From NCBI GenBank assembly GCA_024743115.1, contig JANSXC010000001.1, positions 243,628-307,627 on the forward strand: a DNA stretch of 64,000 bases, written 5' to 3'. Positions 24,997 through 34,884 of this stretch are shown here, one piece after another. Both the position numbers and the translations under genes were made by a program. Position 1 is the first letter of the stretch, and every line of letters starts with the position of its first letter. A model generated the notes under the pieces. That model did no database searches, had not been told where the DNA came from, and saw only the letters and a program-made list of their open reading frames with translations. Origin of the DNA: a bacterium (GTDB lineage: Bacteria > Planctomycetota > UBA1135 > UBA2386).

Positions 24997-27900
24997 TCAA
25001 GACCCCATGAGCTCGGCGAACCTCGGGTCTGCGCGCAAGACTTGGATGTCGGGCAGCGCGAGCAGCTCGGCCTGTGCCACCCCGCATCGCAACGCCTCTT
25101 CCAGCGCCTCGAACGCGTAATCACGATCGGCGCGCCGCTCTTCCGCGTCCCCGCTCCTCGCGGCGAGCCGGCGGCAGGTGAGCTTGACGAGCCGCACGTA
25201 GAGCGCGCTTCGGCCAGCCGCGTGCGGGCCGAGATCATGCGCTTCGCGGTAGCAGGCGATCGCGCCGTCGAGGTCGCCGTCCTCGAGCGCCATCTCGGCG
25301 AGCTGCTGCCAGTTGCGGACCGTTGGGTGCGAGCGTAGGAAGTCGCGCGACCGGCGTCGGCGCTCTTCCGGATCTCCAACGCGGTAGGTGTCGAGTTCGA
25401 TCGGTTCGAGTAAGCCCGGCTCGCGACGCTTCGCGGCTGCGATCGGGTCCAGCGGCCAGCGTTGCGCGATGCCGTCGACGGTCAGGGTGACGATGGCGCG
25501 GTCGTCGGCCGTGACGCAGGCGTCGGCGATCACGCCACCGGCTCGCAGGATCGCGAAGGGCTCGGCGGTCTCGGCGACGAAGACGTGGACCTCGTCGGTG
25601 CACACGACCCAGGCGAGTCGGTCGGCCGCTGCGAAGCCACAGCGGTTGACCAGCGGCGCGAGGCCTTCGTACTGCGCGATGGGCGCGGCCGATGCGCTCG
25701 TCAGGTCGCGCTGCAGGTCCCATACCTGCGCCGTGCGGTTGGCCAAGGTCAGCAGCAGGTAGCCTCCGCCCGTGCTGAACGACGCCTGCAGGTGAGAGGT
25801 CTTGCGGGGGGCGGAGATGCTGCCCGTGATCTCACCCGTGCTCGCATCGAGCACGTCGGTCCGAGAGTCCCCGTGATAGATCGCCGCGAGACGTCGGGGG
25901 TCTGAAACCGCATCGAACACGATCACTCCGCGGCTGCACTGCGCCTTTATTCGGCGCGTGAGTCGGCCTGTCTTGGTGTCGTAGAACGCGAACGTGCCAG
26001 CGCTCTCGAACGGCGTCTCCCGGCATGCGAGTTCGCCGCCGTCCACACGCAGCACTGGCGGCGGCGACCGCGGCATCGGCCTAGCTGGCACGACTTCGCC
26101 GAGCCGGCGACTGGTGAGACCCCTGAGACCCCACAGCTGCAGCGGTTGCTGGATGGCCCAGTCCGAGGTTCCGGATTCGTGTGCGACCCCGAGGAGCAGC
26201 GATCCGTCCCGCGCGATCTGCATCTTGGCAACCGCGGGTGCCTCGATGACGTCGAGCCGCTCCGCCCGCTCGACGTGCCATAGCGCCCAGTGCGAGCGCC
26301 CATCCGTGTCCTGGTGGACGACGGCGAGCGTGCCCTCAGGGGTCGCCGCCAACAAGGCCGCCCGCATCGGTGCCCTGCCTCCCAGGTTACGCGGCCCGAA
26401 CGTCGGTGACGTCTCCCAGACGCGCACCCGTGAGCCGCTGGACGTACCCGACGCGAACCGGCTCCCATCCGGGTGAAACGCGGACGGATAGAAGAAGTCT
26501 CGGTGGCGGTGGCCGAAGCAGAATCCGAGGGACCGGCCGTCCTCGATTCTCACGAGCTCGAGGTCGTTGGAGTCACTGCTGACTAGCGCAAGCCGCTCGT
26601 CCGCGGATACGGCGTTCACGTTCTTTCGCCCTCGCCCCCGCTGTTCTTCGATCGCGTAGGTGCTCAGATCGACGCGGGCCAGCACGTCCGGAACATCCTC
26701 CTTGGTCGCCATGTTCTCTTTCTGCAGTGCGAGCAAGTGTCGACCGTGATCGAGCAATACCGGATGACCGGTGCCGGGAAGCACCTGCGGAGGTTCGTCG
26801 CCGGGTGGGTCGACCCGGACCTCGAACGCGCTGCCCCAGCGATGCGAAGACGTGACGACACGATCTCCAAAAGGCGACCACCAGATCCTCTGCCCTTGTG
26901 TCAGGATGTACTGTTCGGGGGTTATGCTCTCGTTGCCGTAGACAAGGAATCCGACGAGATCCCGCTCGCAGCGCCCGGTTTCGACGTTCCAGATCCGGCA
27001 GGTCGTGCCCAGAGACCTCGCGACGATGTGAGTTCCCGTCGGATCGAACGCCAGACAGCTGACCCCAATGTCGTGCCCCTCGAGGACGCGCAGTACTTGT
27101 CCGCCGTCGGCGTCGTAGACACGCACCGATTCGTCGAGTGCCGCTGTGGCGATCCGTGTTCCGTCGGGACTGAACGCGCCGAAACTCAACGGTCCCGAGT
27201 GGCCGACCAGCTCGTGCACGGTCTCGCCGGTGTCGACGTCGAACACGCGCGCGGTGCCATCCAACGACGTTGTGAGTAGTCGCTGCCCGGTCGAGTCCAG
27301 GTCCATGTGAGTGAGCTCACGCGTGTGCCCGACGAAGCGATGCAGGAGATCGCCGGTATCGCCGTCCCACGACAACGCGGCCGGTTCCGCGGCACGCGAT
27401 AACAGGCGGCGGCCATCCGGGTGGAAGACGACCTGCCGCATCGAAGCGTCGTGCCCGACGAGCTGCCGCAGCTCGCGGTGCTTCGGCAAGGCCCGATAGA
27501 TCGCGTTGCGGACGGCGAACTTGTTGTGATCGTCGGTCAGCGTGTCCGCTTCGATCGCGAGGCGCAGCGCGAGGCCCGGGTTCTCTTCCGCCTGCATCAT
27601 CGCCTCGGTCGCGATTCGTGCCCCCTCCGCGTTCCTGCGCGCGCTTTCCGACTCTGCCGCGCGCACGTTGGCTTCGAACAGAAACCATAGCGTCCCAAAC
27701 AAGCCGAGGACGAGCGACACCAACACGAGCACGGCTGCCGCGACCTGCACGCGATACCGTCGCACGAACTTGCGCAGCCGATACGCGCCGCTTGGCGGTC
27801 CGGCCGCCACCGGACGGTGCTGCAGGAAGTTCTCGAGGTCGAGCGCGAGCTCGCGCGGGGAGTCGTAACGCCGGTCGGGCTCCTTCTCGAGCGCCTTCAT

Positions 27901-28947
27901 CGCGATCCAGTCGAGGTCGCCGGTCAGCTGGCGTTGCCAACGCGTGGTGTCGGGCTTCTTCGCGTTCGGCGCCGGAGCGTGGCCGACGCGCAACCGCGTG
28001 CTCGGCTTCGGTGGCACCTCCTCGTGTACGATTCGACTCAGCTGCGAGAAGCTCGCCTGCCGTAGGTCTTCCGACGCAAACGGCAGCTCCGAAGTGAGCA
28101 GCTCGTAGAGGATCACGCCAAGCGAGTACACGTCCGAGCGCGTGTCGATCTGCTCGGCAAACCCGTCGACCTGCTCCGGGCTTATGTACTCGGGCGTGCC
28201 GAGGAACGTGCCGCGCTCGGTGTGGATCGACTGCTCGCCGAGCGGCCCCTGCATCGCCTTGGCGATGCCGAAATCGATGATCTTCGGCGTGATCTCATCG
28301 GCGCTGCGGCTGACGAGCACGTTCGACGGCTTGAGGTCGCGGTGCAGCACGCCGCGGCGGTGCGCGTGTTCGACCGCGTGGCAGACTTTGACGAGCAGTT
28401 CCAGCCGCGCCTCGAGTGCGAGCTGCTCCGCTTCGCAGAACTCGATGATCGGCCGTCCCGGCACGAACTCCATCGCGATGAACGGCCGGCCTTCGCTGTC
28501 GGTGCCCGCGTCGTGCACGTTCGCGATGTACGGATGGCTCATGAGCGCCATCGCCTGCCGCTCGGCTTCGAAGCGACGCAGTACCGCGTCCGAGTCCATG
28601 CCCTTCTTGATGACCTTGAGCGCGACCGTGCGCCGCACGGGTTTGGTCTGCTGCGCCTTGAACACCGTGCCCATGCCGCCCTCGGCGATCGGCTCGATCT
28701 GATCGAAGCCGTCGATGGTCGGCGGCGGCATGGAGGCTGGGCGGTCGGCGCCGGAGTCGAGCAACGGCGTCTCGAGGAATCGACTGTCGCCGGCAAGGTG
28801 CACGTCGAGCATGGACTCCAGCTCGCGCCGCATTGCCGGATTGTCTGCGCATTCGCGAGCGACGAACGCCGCGCGCTCCGCTTCGGGCTGCTCGACGACC
28901 TCGGCGAACAGGGATCTCAGTCGCTGTTGTTGATCAGGGTCGAGCAT
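24997..28947 (-). CDS. Transmembrane Ser/Thr protein kinase with WD40-like repeats and C-terminal TPR
   Basis: A 1316-residue protein. Residues 1-60 form a helical leader (RLRSLFAEVVEQPEAERAAF) typical of this kinase type. Kinase motifs: glycine loop IAEGGMGTVFKA (about 88-99), Lys111 in VALKVIKKG, HRD at 202-204, DFG at 225-227, GTPEYISPEQ. A membrane span lies at about 400-424. WD40-like repeats follow (LLTTSLDGTARVFDVDTGE, IATAALDESVRVYDADGG), then a region of weaker repeats, and a TPR pair near the end (QLAEMALEDGDLDGAIACYREAHDLGP in outline). The ECF sigma gene at 29300-29899 lies upstream on the same strand, so sigma and kinase are probably co-transcribed, with a broken kinase N-terminus between them. 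Confidence 0.93.
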   Translation of the reverse strand: MLDPDQQQRLRSLFAEVVEQPEAERAAFVARECADNPAMRRELESMLDVHLAGDSRFLETPLLDSGADRPASMPPPTIDGFDQIEPIAEGGMGTVFKAQQTKPVRRTVALKVIKKGMDSDAVLRRFEAERQAMALMSHPYIANVHDAGTDSEGRPFIAMEFVPGRPIIEFCEAEQLALEARLELLVKVCHAVEHAHRRGVLHRDLKPSNVLVSRSADEITPKIIDFGIAKAMQGPLGEQSIHTERGTFLGTPEYISPEQVDGFAEQIDTRSDVYSLGVILYELLTSELPFASEDLRQASFSQLSRIVHEEVPPKPSTRLRVGHAPAPNAKKPDTTRWQRQLTGDLDWIAMKALEKEPDRRYDSPRELALDLENFLQHRPVAAGPPSGAYRLRKFVRRYRVQVAAAVLVLVSLVLGLFGTLWFLFEANVRAAESESARRNAEGARIATEAMMQAEENPGLALRLAIEADTLTDDHNKFAVRNAIYRALPKHRELRQLVGHDASMRQVVFHPDGRRLLSRAAEPAALSWDGDTGDLLHRFVGHTRELTHMDLDSTGQRLLTTSLDGTARVFDVDTGETVHELVGHSGPLSFGAFSPDGTRIATAALDESVRVYDADGGQVLRVLEGHDIGVSCLAFDPTGTHIVARSLGTTCRIWNVETGRCERDLVGFLVYGNESITPEQYILTQGQRIWWSPFGDRVVTSSHRWGSAFEVRVDPPGDEPPQVLPGTGHPVLLDHGRHLLALQKENMATKEDVPDVLARVDLSTYAIEEQRGRGRKNVNAVSADERLALVSSDSNDLELVRIEDGRSLGFCFGHRHRDFFYPSAFHPDGSRFASGTSSGSRVRVWETSPTFGPRNLGGRAPMRAALLAATPEGTLAVVHQDTDGRSHWALWHVERAERLDVIEAPAVAKMQIARDGSLLLGVAHESGTSDWAIQQPLQLWGLRGLTSRRLGEVVPARPMPRSPPPVLRVDGGELACRETPFESAGTFAFYDTKTGRLTRRIKAQCSRGVIVFDAVSDPRRLAAIYHGDSRTDVLDASTGEITGSISAPRKTSHLQASFSTGGGYLLLTLANRTAQVWDLQRDLTSASAAPIAQYEGLAPLVNRCGFAAADRLAWVVCTDEVHVFVAETAEPFAILRAGGVIADACVTADDRAIVTLTVDGIAQRWPLDPIAAAKRREPGLLEPIELDTYRVGDPEERRRRSRDFLRSHPTVRNWQQLAEMALEDGDLDGAIACYREAHDLGPHAAGRSALYVRLVKLTCRRLAARSGDAEERRADRDYAFEALEEALRCGVAQAELLALPDIQVLRADPRFAELMGS

Positions 28948-29063
28948 CGAGTGGGCGAGACGAGGACGGCGACGACATCATCGCGGCTGCTCGGACAGGC
29001 CGGTGCCTGCGCATGTGCTATTCTTGCATCTCTTCGCCTTCGGGCACCCTCGGTCTCGGCGCC

Positions 29064-29225
29064 GAGGACCGCGAGCAGCGACACGAGCTCCGCGCAGAGG
29101 ATGGGATCATCGCGGCATGCCCGCGCACAGGAACGGAAAGCGCTCGGCTGGCAACAACGCGGCCGCCGACGCGAACAGCTGCTCGAGTCGGCGACTCTGG
29201 GCCGGGGTCAGAGCGGGACGGTCTA
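29064..29225 (-). pseudogene. Relic of a kinase N-terminal leader
   Basis: On the minus strand one frame gives LTPAQSRRLEQLFASAAAL and then PAERFPFLCAGMPR before a stop at 29107-29109. One base over, the next frame continues RDDPILCAELVSLLAVL. Joined, these match the leader of planctomycete kinases (compare RLRSLFAEVVEQPEAERAAF and the following DNPAMRRELESML of the intact kinase just downstream). A single-base shift splits the relic, and no kinase core follows. The 353-bp gap (28948-29300) holds little else; the kinase promoter or a readthrough link from the sigma gene must lie here. Confidence 0.6.
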
Positions 29226-29299
29226 CTGGCGGAGGCACGCCGAACCATCCGTTGCGGCGCCGCACCGCCGGACAGGAAATCTTCGGGCGTCGGTGCGCG

Positions 29300-29899
29300 T
29301 CAATCGGTGTCGCGGAGCGCACGCTGCAGCCACGTGCGCGCAAACAGCCAGTCGCGTCGAATCGACCGCGCCGACACGCCGAGCATCGTGGCGATGTCTT
29401 CGAACTCGAGCCCCGTGAAGTACCGCAACATCACGACTCTCGCCGGCCGCTCGTGCGCGGCTTCGAGGTCCTGCAGCGCTTCTTCCAGCGCGAGCACGTC
29501 GACGGTAGGGCCATCCGTGACGCCGATCCCGGTGTGCAGCTCCTCGGGTCGCTGCCCGCCACCGCGCTTCTCACGCAGCTTGGCCCGCGCCGCGTCGACG
29601 AGCACGTTGCGCATCGCGCGCGCCGCCGCGCCGAAGAAGTGTGCGCGGTCGTCCCAGGCCTGCGAGTTGCCGCCGAGCTTGATCCAGGCCTCGTGCACGA
29701 GGGCGGTGGCCTGCAGCGTCTGACCGGGTCGGAGCCGCGCGAGGTTGTTGCGGGCGAGCACCTTGAGCTCGTCGTAGACCGCGGAGAAGAGCTGGTCGAC
29801 GGCGCCGGACTCGCCCGCAGCCACCTGCTCGAGAATGCCCGTAAGCGGTGGCCGTGGGGATGGAGACGATGAGCTACTCACGGTTGAGGAGAGCCGCAC
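29300..29899 (-). CDS. ECF-type sigma factor (TIGR02999-like), upstream of the WD40 kinase
   Basis: About 199 residues. Region 2: AVDQLFSAVYDELKVLARNNL, then QATALVHEAWIKLGG and FFGAAARAMRNVLVDAARAKLREKRGGG, which are hallmarks of the TIGR02999 group found in planctomycetes and Acidobacteria. Region 4: RPARVVMLRYFTGLEFEDIATMLGVSARSIRRDW in outline. Start: the GTG at 29897-29899 has gggag six bases upstream; a second GTG at 29879-29881 is possible and gives 193 residues. Upstream frame contains unrelated relic sequence. It lies on the same strand as the kinase with about 350 bp between, suggesting a sigma-kinase unit. Confidence 0.9.
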   Translation of the reverse strand: MRLSSTVSSSSSPSPRPPLTGILEQVAAGESGAVDQLFSAVYDELKVLARNNLARLRPGQTLQATALVHEAWIKLGGNSQAWDDRAHFFGAAARAMRNVLVDAARAKLREKRGGGQRPEELHTGIGVTDGPTVDVLALEEALQDLEAAHERPARVVMLRYFTGLEFEDIATMLGVSARSIRRDWLFARTWLQRALRDTD

Positions 29900-29977
29900 A
29901 CCGAACTCCCGGCCGCAAGCTACTACCAAGAAGAAGCTTCCGCAACCGCGGCGGTGACTCCTCCGGTGCCTGTCGGC

Positions 29978-30070
29978 AGCCAGACCGATCCAGCCGTTCG
30001 ACTCGATATCGATCGCTGACGTGATGCCCCGCCCGAAGGTGAGACTGGATCCGTGGCGGCCCAGAGAATC
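29978..30070 (-). pseudogene. Fragment of an exported-protein domain
   Basis: On the minus strand about 31 residues read DSLGRHGSSLTFGRG, then AIDIESNGWIGLA. They match a stretch of the S8 protease (NHSLGFAFPLPGGGS, then AIDIDSNGWVGLV). No start, signal peptide or continuation is present. It lies in the 369-bp divergent gap between the ECF sigma gene (29899) and the metzincin gene (30269); the rest of the gap shows nothing I recognise. It looks like the remains of a lost exported protein. Confidence 0.55.
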
Positions 30071-30268
30071 TTGCGACTCTAACGCTCTGTCATGAAACTG
30101 GTTTCGCAACCAGGGGCAGGCATGGAGTCCGTGGTGGCCGTAGCGGCCCGGAAAAACATGGCCAAGACGAGCGCCGCCGACGGATGCGTCGGTGGCGAGC
30201 CGTGCCGGCCCCACAGGGGACGCCTCGGTCGCGCGAGTCCTCACCCGCCGTTCGCGGCAGCAAAACCC

Positions 30269-33200
30269 ATGAGACAACTTCTCCAGCTCGTATCACTACG
30301 CCCCGCGACCGTCCTCGCTACGACCGCGGTCGCGACGCACCGTCGCGCGCTTGCCCTCGCCTGTTTCGGCGCCCTTGCCGCCGGTCTCCCGGCCCAGAAC
30401 GATGGGCTTCCCAACCTGCTGGTCCCGCTGAAGGGCCTGACTGATCCCCAGGCTGCGGTCACCAAGAACATCCTGCGGTCGCAGCCGGTCTACGTGAACC
30501 TGCCGCTGCTGGTCAGCATGCAACCGCGTACCGAGATCCGACTGGGGCTCTTTCCGGATGCGACCTACACGGCACGCTTCGAGCGGCGCGAGATCCTGCA
30601 CGGCGACCCGACCACCTTCAACTGGCACGGGACGCTGGCCGAGTCGCCGGGGTCGCAGTTCATCGTCTCGGTGTATCGAGACGCGGTGGTGGCCTGGTTC
30701 TTCACTGCCGACCCCGAGCATCCCAACTCCTTCGTGATTCAGGGCGCGCCCGGGATGCTGTGCGTGCGTGAGGTCGTCGAACTTCCGGGGTCCTGTGGTT
30801 GTGGAGCGGACCACGTTCCGCACCGCCCCGCGCCTGCAGGAGGTGCGAACGCCCGGCGACGCACCAGGGCAGGTGGCGGATCGGCCACGGGTGGGTCCGG
30901 CGGCAGCGGCGCCGCCGCGGCGTCGACATGCAGCAACGACCCCAACCGCATCGACGTCCTATTCGCGTTCACCAGGCAGGCTCGCCGGGACGCTGGTGGA
31001 TACAATCAGGCGAACGCCGAGGTCCAGGCCATGCTGGCGCAGGCCAACACGGCCATGGCGAACACTCCGAACTACGGAACGCCGATTCAGTTCTATGATG
31101 CGTACGTCACCGAAGTGCCGACCCACGCCGGCTGGGATATGTCCACCCAGCTCGGTCACCTGACCTACCGTGTAAACTCGGTCCCGGACCCGACCGGTGT
31201 CTGGGATGCGCTCCACGACGACCGACTGCGGTTCGACGCCGACCTCGTGGCGCTCATCGTCCACGATGACCCGGCCCACGGAGCAACCACCGGAATCGCG
31301 TGGATCGGGGACCCGCCGCTTGCCGGCTATGGCTTCAGTATCACAGAGCGTACGTCGCTGGGCAACCTGACGCTGGCGCACGAACTCGGTCACAACCTGG
31401 GATGTAATCACGAAAGGAATAGCACCGGCACCAATCATCCATATGCACACGGATACTGGGACCGCTACCAAAGCAACGTCAGCACGACAGGTTTTGCCCA
31501 CACGGTCATGTCCTACCAGCCGACGTACGCGTGCAGTACAAACACATGCAACTACGTTCGTTTCCCGGTCTTCTCGTCACCATTGGTGACATTGCAGGTG
31601 ATAGGCTACCCAAGTGTTCCGGGTGGATCCGCGACCCATGATAACGGCCGCCGCATCCTGGAACACAGCCAGGCCGTCGCCAACTACTCGATCGACATCC
31701 AGCCTCCGCCGCTGATCACGAGCCATCCAGCGGATGCGACCATCGGCCTCGGCTACAATGCCCCTCGTGTCCTGATGTCCGTGGCCGCGGATTACGCCAA
31801 CACCTACCAGTGGCAGCACAACGGCCAGGACATTCCCGGGCAGACCACTCCGGATCTGCAGCTCGTCATCAGCGACGCGACGCAGGCCCTCGCCGGCGCC
31901 TACCGCTGCAGGGTCGAGAACTGCCGCAATCAGGTGACCTACTCCAATTCCGCCACGCTCACGGTGGCTGGCCCGTTCATCCGCCGGCGGATCACTCCGT
32001 CCCAGCCAGGTGCCGGTTTCGGTCGGTCGCTGGCCCCGATCGGCGACTTCGACGGCGATGGCTACAACGACTTCGGCATCGGCCAGCCGGACGCCAATGG
32101 CGCGAGCGGCTATCTGCGGATCATCTCCGGTCGAACCCACGAACTGCTGTCCGAACACGTCGGCTGCTGCAACGGGCTCAATCTGGGCACCTCGATCGCG
32201 GGCGGTGACTTCCACAACGAAGGCCGGGGGTCCTTGCTGGCCGGCTCACCGGGTTCCGGGGGTGTCGCCGGCGGCATCTTCGTCATCACTTCCAGCTGCG
32301 GCTGGACCAACCCAGGCGATCCGGGTTGCCAGGGCTGGTTGGTGCAGCCGCCCGCGGGCGAGTCGATCGGTCACCACCTCGCGACCGGCCACTTCAACGC
32401 CGACGGCAGGCTCGACGTGCTGTTCACGGAGACCACGAACGGCGTCATCGACACGTTCGTCGCCGGCACGCGCACCAACGGTGTCTACCAGGAACTCTGG
32501 CGGAGAACACCGCTTCCAGGCGCCGAGATCACGTCGCTCGCCGTCATCGGCGACCGCTGGATCGACGGCTACGATGACTGGGCCGTCGGCTATTCGGGTT
32601 GGGCCAACGGCAACGGCTTGGTCATCCTCGGCAAGGGCAACGATGGCAGCGGCGTGTTTCAGCTGTCAGGCGATCCGAATGAGCAGCTCGGCGCCCATAT
32701 TGCCGCGCTCGGTGACGTCGACGGTGACGACCGCCCTGACTTCGCGGTCGCCGGACCGGGCTGGAACGGCGTCGGCCGAATCCGGGTCCAGAACGGGCCG
32801 ATCACGCCACTCACCCAGGCCGCCGGCAGTCCCGGCAACGAGCTCGGCTGGTCGCTGGCCGCGGCCGGCGACTTCGACAACGACGGCGTCGTCGACGTCA
32901 TGGTCTGCAACGGCCCGGGCCGGGTCGAGATCCGCAGCGGCGCGAACGCCGCGTCGGTCCTCTACACGTTCGGACCAACGTTCGGCACCGGCGTGTCCAC
33001 GGTGCCGCTCGGCATGGCCAGCGGCGACAGCAACGGTGACGGCGCTCCCGACTACCTGATCGAGAACCGTACCGCTGGCACGGTGGCGTTCTACCACGAC
33101 GAGTTGATCGCTCACCCTGGCTCGCACTCGCTCTACGGCAACGCCTGCGCCGACTCTGCGGGGCGTCTCGCGCGTGTCGAAGCCGAAGGCGCGCCATTGG

Positions 33201-33523
33201 GCGGCCATACCAACCACGTCCTGTTCAAAGCCGCGGTGCCGAACTCGTTCACGTTAATCCAGATCGGCCTGCAGCGGACGACGAACCCACTTGCGCCACT
33301 TGGCTTCCCGGCCGACTGCACACAGCACTTGGTGCCGGTGACCGGCCTTCTCGGCTTCCTCAATAGCGCCGGCTCGACGCAGTACGATTTCCACACCGGC
33401 ACGACCAACGCACTTGTGGGGGTGGAGGTCTTGTTCCAGCACCACCCATACGACCCGGGTCTCACGTCGCCGGTGCAGCTCACGGCGTCGAGTGCACTGG
33501 GGATCACGGTCGGCGGCTTCTAG
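30269..33523 (+). CDS. Exported metzincin-type zinc protease with FG-GAP repeats and shared C-terminal domain
   Basis: A 1084-residue protein. The ATG at 30269 gives a long basic leader and a hydrophobic core (ALALACFGALAAGLPAQ). A pro-region of about 170 residues and a Gly/Ser-rich linker come before the protease domain. The zinc site HELGHNLGCNH (His371, Glu372, His375, His381) is the HExxHxxGxxH signature of metzincins such as reprolysin-type enzymes, with a Met-turn candidate in HTVMSYQ. An Ig-like domain follows (about 475-570, DATIGLGYNAPRVLM and YRCRVENC). Then come FG-GAP/VCBS-type repeats (GDFDGDGYNDFGIG, GDVDGDDRPDFAV, GDFDNDGVVDVMV) with calcium-type DxDxDG motifs. The last 120 residues are the shared C-terminal domain. 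Probable extracellular proteolysis. No earlier in-frame start makes sense. Confidence 0.88.
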   Translation: MRQLLQLVSLRPATVLATTAVATHRRALALACFGALAAGLPAQNDGLPNLLVPLKGLTDPQAAVTKNILRSQPVYVNLPLLVSMQPRTEIRLGLFPDATYTARFERREILHGDPTTFNWHGTLAESPGSQFIVSVYRDAVVAWFFTADPEHPNSFVIQGAPGMLCVREVVELPGSCGCGADHVPHRPAPAGGANARRRTRAGGGSATGGSGGSGAAAASTCSNDPNRIDVLFAFTRQARRDAGGYNQANAEVQAMLAQANTAMANTPNYGTPIQFYDAYVTEVPTHAGWDMSTQLGHLTYRVNSVPDPTGVWDALHDDRLRFDADLVALIVHDDPAHGATTGIAWIGDPPLAGYGFSITERTSLGNLTLAHELGHNLGCNHERNSTGTNHPYAHGYWDRYQSNVSTTGFAHTVMSYQPTYACSTNTCNYVRFPVFSSPLVTLQVIGYPSVPGGSATHDNGRRILEHSQAVANYSIDIQPPPLITSHPADATIGLGYNAPRVLMSVAADYANTYQWQHNGQDIPGQTTPDLQLVISDATQALAGAYRCRVENCRNQVTYSNSATLTVAGPFIRRRITPSQPGAGFGRSLAPIGDFDGDGYNDFGIGQPDANGASGYLRIISGRTHELLSEHVGCCNGLNLGTSIAGGDFHNEGRGSLLAGSPGSGGVAGGIFVITSSCGWTNPGDPGCQGWLVQPPAGESIGHHLATGHFNADGRLDVLFTETTNGVIDTFVAGTRTNGVYQELWRRTPLPGAEITSLAVIGDRWIDGYDDWAVGYSGWANGNGLVILGKGNDGSGVFQLSGDPNEQLGAHIAALGDVDGDDRPDFAVAGPGWNGVGRIRVQNGPITPLTQAAGSPGNELGWSLAAAGDFDNDGVVDVMVCNGPGRVEIRSGANAASVLYTFGPTFGTGVSTVPLGMASGDSNGDGAPDYLIENRTAGTVAFYHDELIAHPGSHSLYGNACADSAGRLARVEAEGAPLGGHTNHVLFKAAVPNSFTLIQIGLQRTTNPLAPLGFPADCTQHLVPVTGLLGFLNSAGSTQYDFHTGTTNALVGVEVLFQHHPYDPGLTSPVQLTASSALGITVGGF

Positions 33524-33988
33524 TTCCTCACGAATTGCCGGGCACGGGCAGCTTCCCAGCCGACCCACCGTTGGCTCGATTTCGCGACCGGCCTCGGGGA
33601 GCCGCTTGACGCGGGCCTGTCCGGTCGAGTGCCGGCCGATCTTCGGCAGGCGCTGCTTCTTCTGCTTGCCGTCGATGTCCTCGTGCGATCTGTGACGGTC
33701 CCGACGTGGCAGTCGAACTGGTGGCCGCACGGCTCGTTGGCCGGTTCGGTGCAAAGCACCGGCACACGCAGAAGAACGTGCCGGCCCGAGGCATCGGTCG
33801 CCTCTCTCACGCATTCCATCCCTGGGAATACTGTGGCCTCGGGCCGGCATCCCACACTTCTCAAACACCGTGCCACGACCCAAAACCCGGGATCGCGTCC
33901 CGAAAGCGTTCCCTGGGGACCCGAGTGTGGGGCTGGCGTAACAACAGGCGTTGACGCGTCGGGGTCGGCGATCTACGAACGGCCGTAG
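33524..33988. other. Intergenic region without supported genes
   Basis: A 465-bp gap between the metzincin and thioredoxin-like genes, both on the plus strand. Open frames exist on both strands but all are low-complexity or Arg/Ser-rich and resemble nothing. I see no strong hairpin or repeat. The promoter of the thioredoxin-like gene should lie near the right end. Confidence 0.45.
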
Positions 33989-34753
33989 ATGAACGCGCTA
34001 CCCGTTGTCGACGTTACGGCTGCGAACTTTCAGCAGTTGCTCGAGGAGTCGGCGGATGTGCCGCTGCTGCTCGACTTCTGGGCGGAGTGGTGCGGGCCCT
34101 GCAAGACGCTGGGGCCGGTGCTCGAGAACCTCGCGGCCGAGTACGGCGGGGCGTTCAAGCTCGGGAAGGTCGACGCGGACAAGGAACAGGATCTGGCGTA
34201 TGCCTTTGGCGTGCAGGGGATTCCGTTCTGCGTGCTGATCGTCGACGGGCGGCCCGCGGACGGGTTCCAGGGTGCGCTGCCGGAGGCTGAGATCCGCAAG
34301 TTCCTCGAGAAGAACAAGATCGCGCCGGCGGAGGTCAAGGAGGCGGAGCCGGAGGTCGACCCCGACAGCCCGGCGGCGCGCGTCGATCGGGCGATCGCGG
34401 CGGCTCGCGCTGGGCAGGTCGCGGAGGTGCGGGAGGTGCTCGCCGACTTCCCGGAGGAGGAGGAACAGCTGTTCGATCAGGCCGAGCGGTTGCTCACCGG
34501 ACTGGAGTGGCTCGAGGCCGAGCTGTCGCCGGGCGGTGAGGACGCCGAGCAGGCTCTGGTCGGTGCCCGTGAGCTGTTCGGTGCCGGGGCCTACGAGCCG
34601 GCGATGGACAAGATCCTCGAGGCGGTGACGGCGGACAAGACGTTCCGGTCGGGGCTCGCGCGCAAGGCGATGCTGTTGTGTTTTGCAGCAGTCGGCGAGG
34701 AGGACGAGGTGCTCGATGCCTACCGCCGCCGCCTCGCGACGCTGCTCTACTAA
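33989..34753 (+). CDS. Thioredoxin-domain protein with C-terminal TPR region (YbbN/CnoX-like)
   Basis: A 254-residue protein. Residues 1-105 form a thioredoxin fold: VPLLLDFWAEWCGPCKTLGPVL with the WCGPC active site (Cys35, Cys38), VDADKEQDLAYAFGV, and the cis-proline in GIPFCVLIVDG. An acidic linker leads to a helical C-terminal half (residues 125-250) with TPR-like pairs, as in YbbN/CnoX, a redox-active holdase that passes clients to the chaperones. Both Cys residues are present, whereas E. coli YbbN has SxxC, so this member should be redox-active. No signal peptide, so cytoplasmic. The porin gene begins 131 bp downstream on the same strand. Confidence 0.9.
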   Translation: MNALPVVDVTAANFQQLLEESADVPLLLDFWAEWCGPCKTLGPVLENLAAEYGGAFKLGKVDADKEQDLAYAFGVQGIPFCVLIVDGRPADGFQGALPEAEIRKFLEKNKIAPAEVKEAEPEVDPDSPAARVDRAIAAARAGQVAEVREVLADFPEEEEQLFDQAERLLTGLEWLEAELSPGGEDAEQALVGARELFGAGAYEPAMDKILEAVTADKTFRSGLARKAMLLCFAAVGEEDEVLDAYRRRLATLLY

Positions 34754-34884
34754 GCAGGCAATCACGATCGACAGGGCGGGTCGCACTCGGCCGCCTCAAG
34801 CCCGCACGAGGTCACAGTCGATGGCCGGTGAGACGGAGCGAACGACTCGGGGAGGAGTCGACGCTGCGATCAGACGCCCAGGCC

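Noticed and set aside
33520..33883. Cys/Arg-rich minus-strand frames after the metzincin gene, considered as a transposon-linked zinc protein
   Set aside because: Spacing of Cys residues does not fit the family in any frame.
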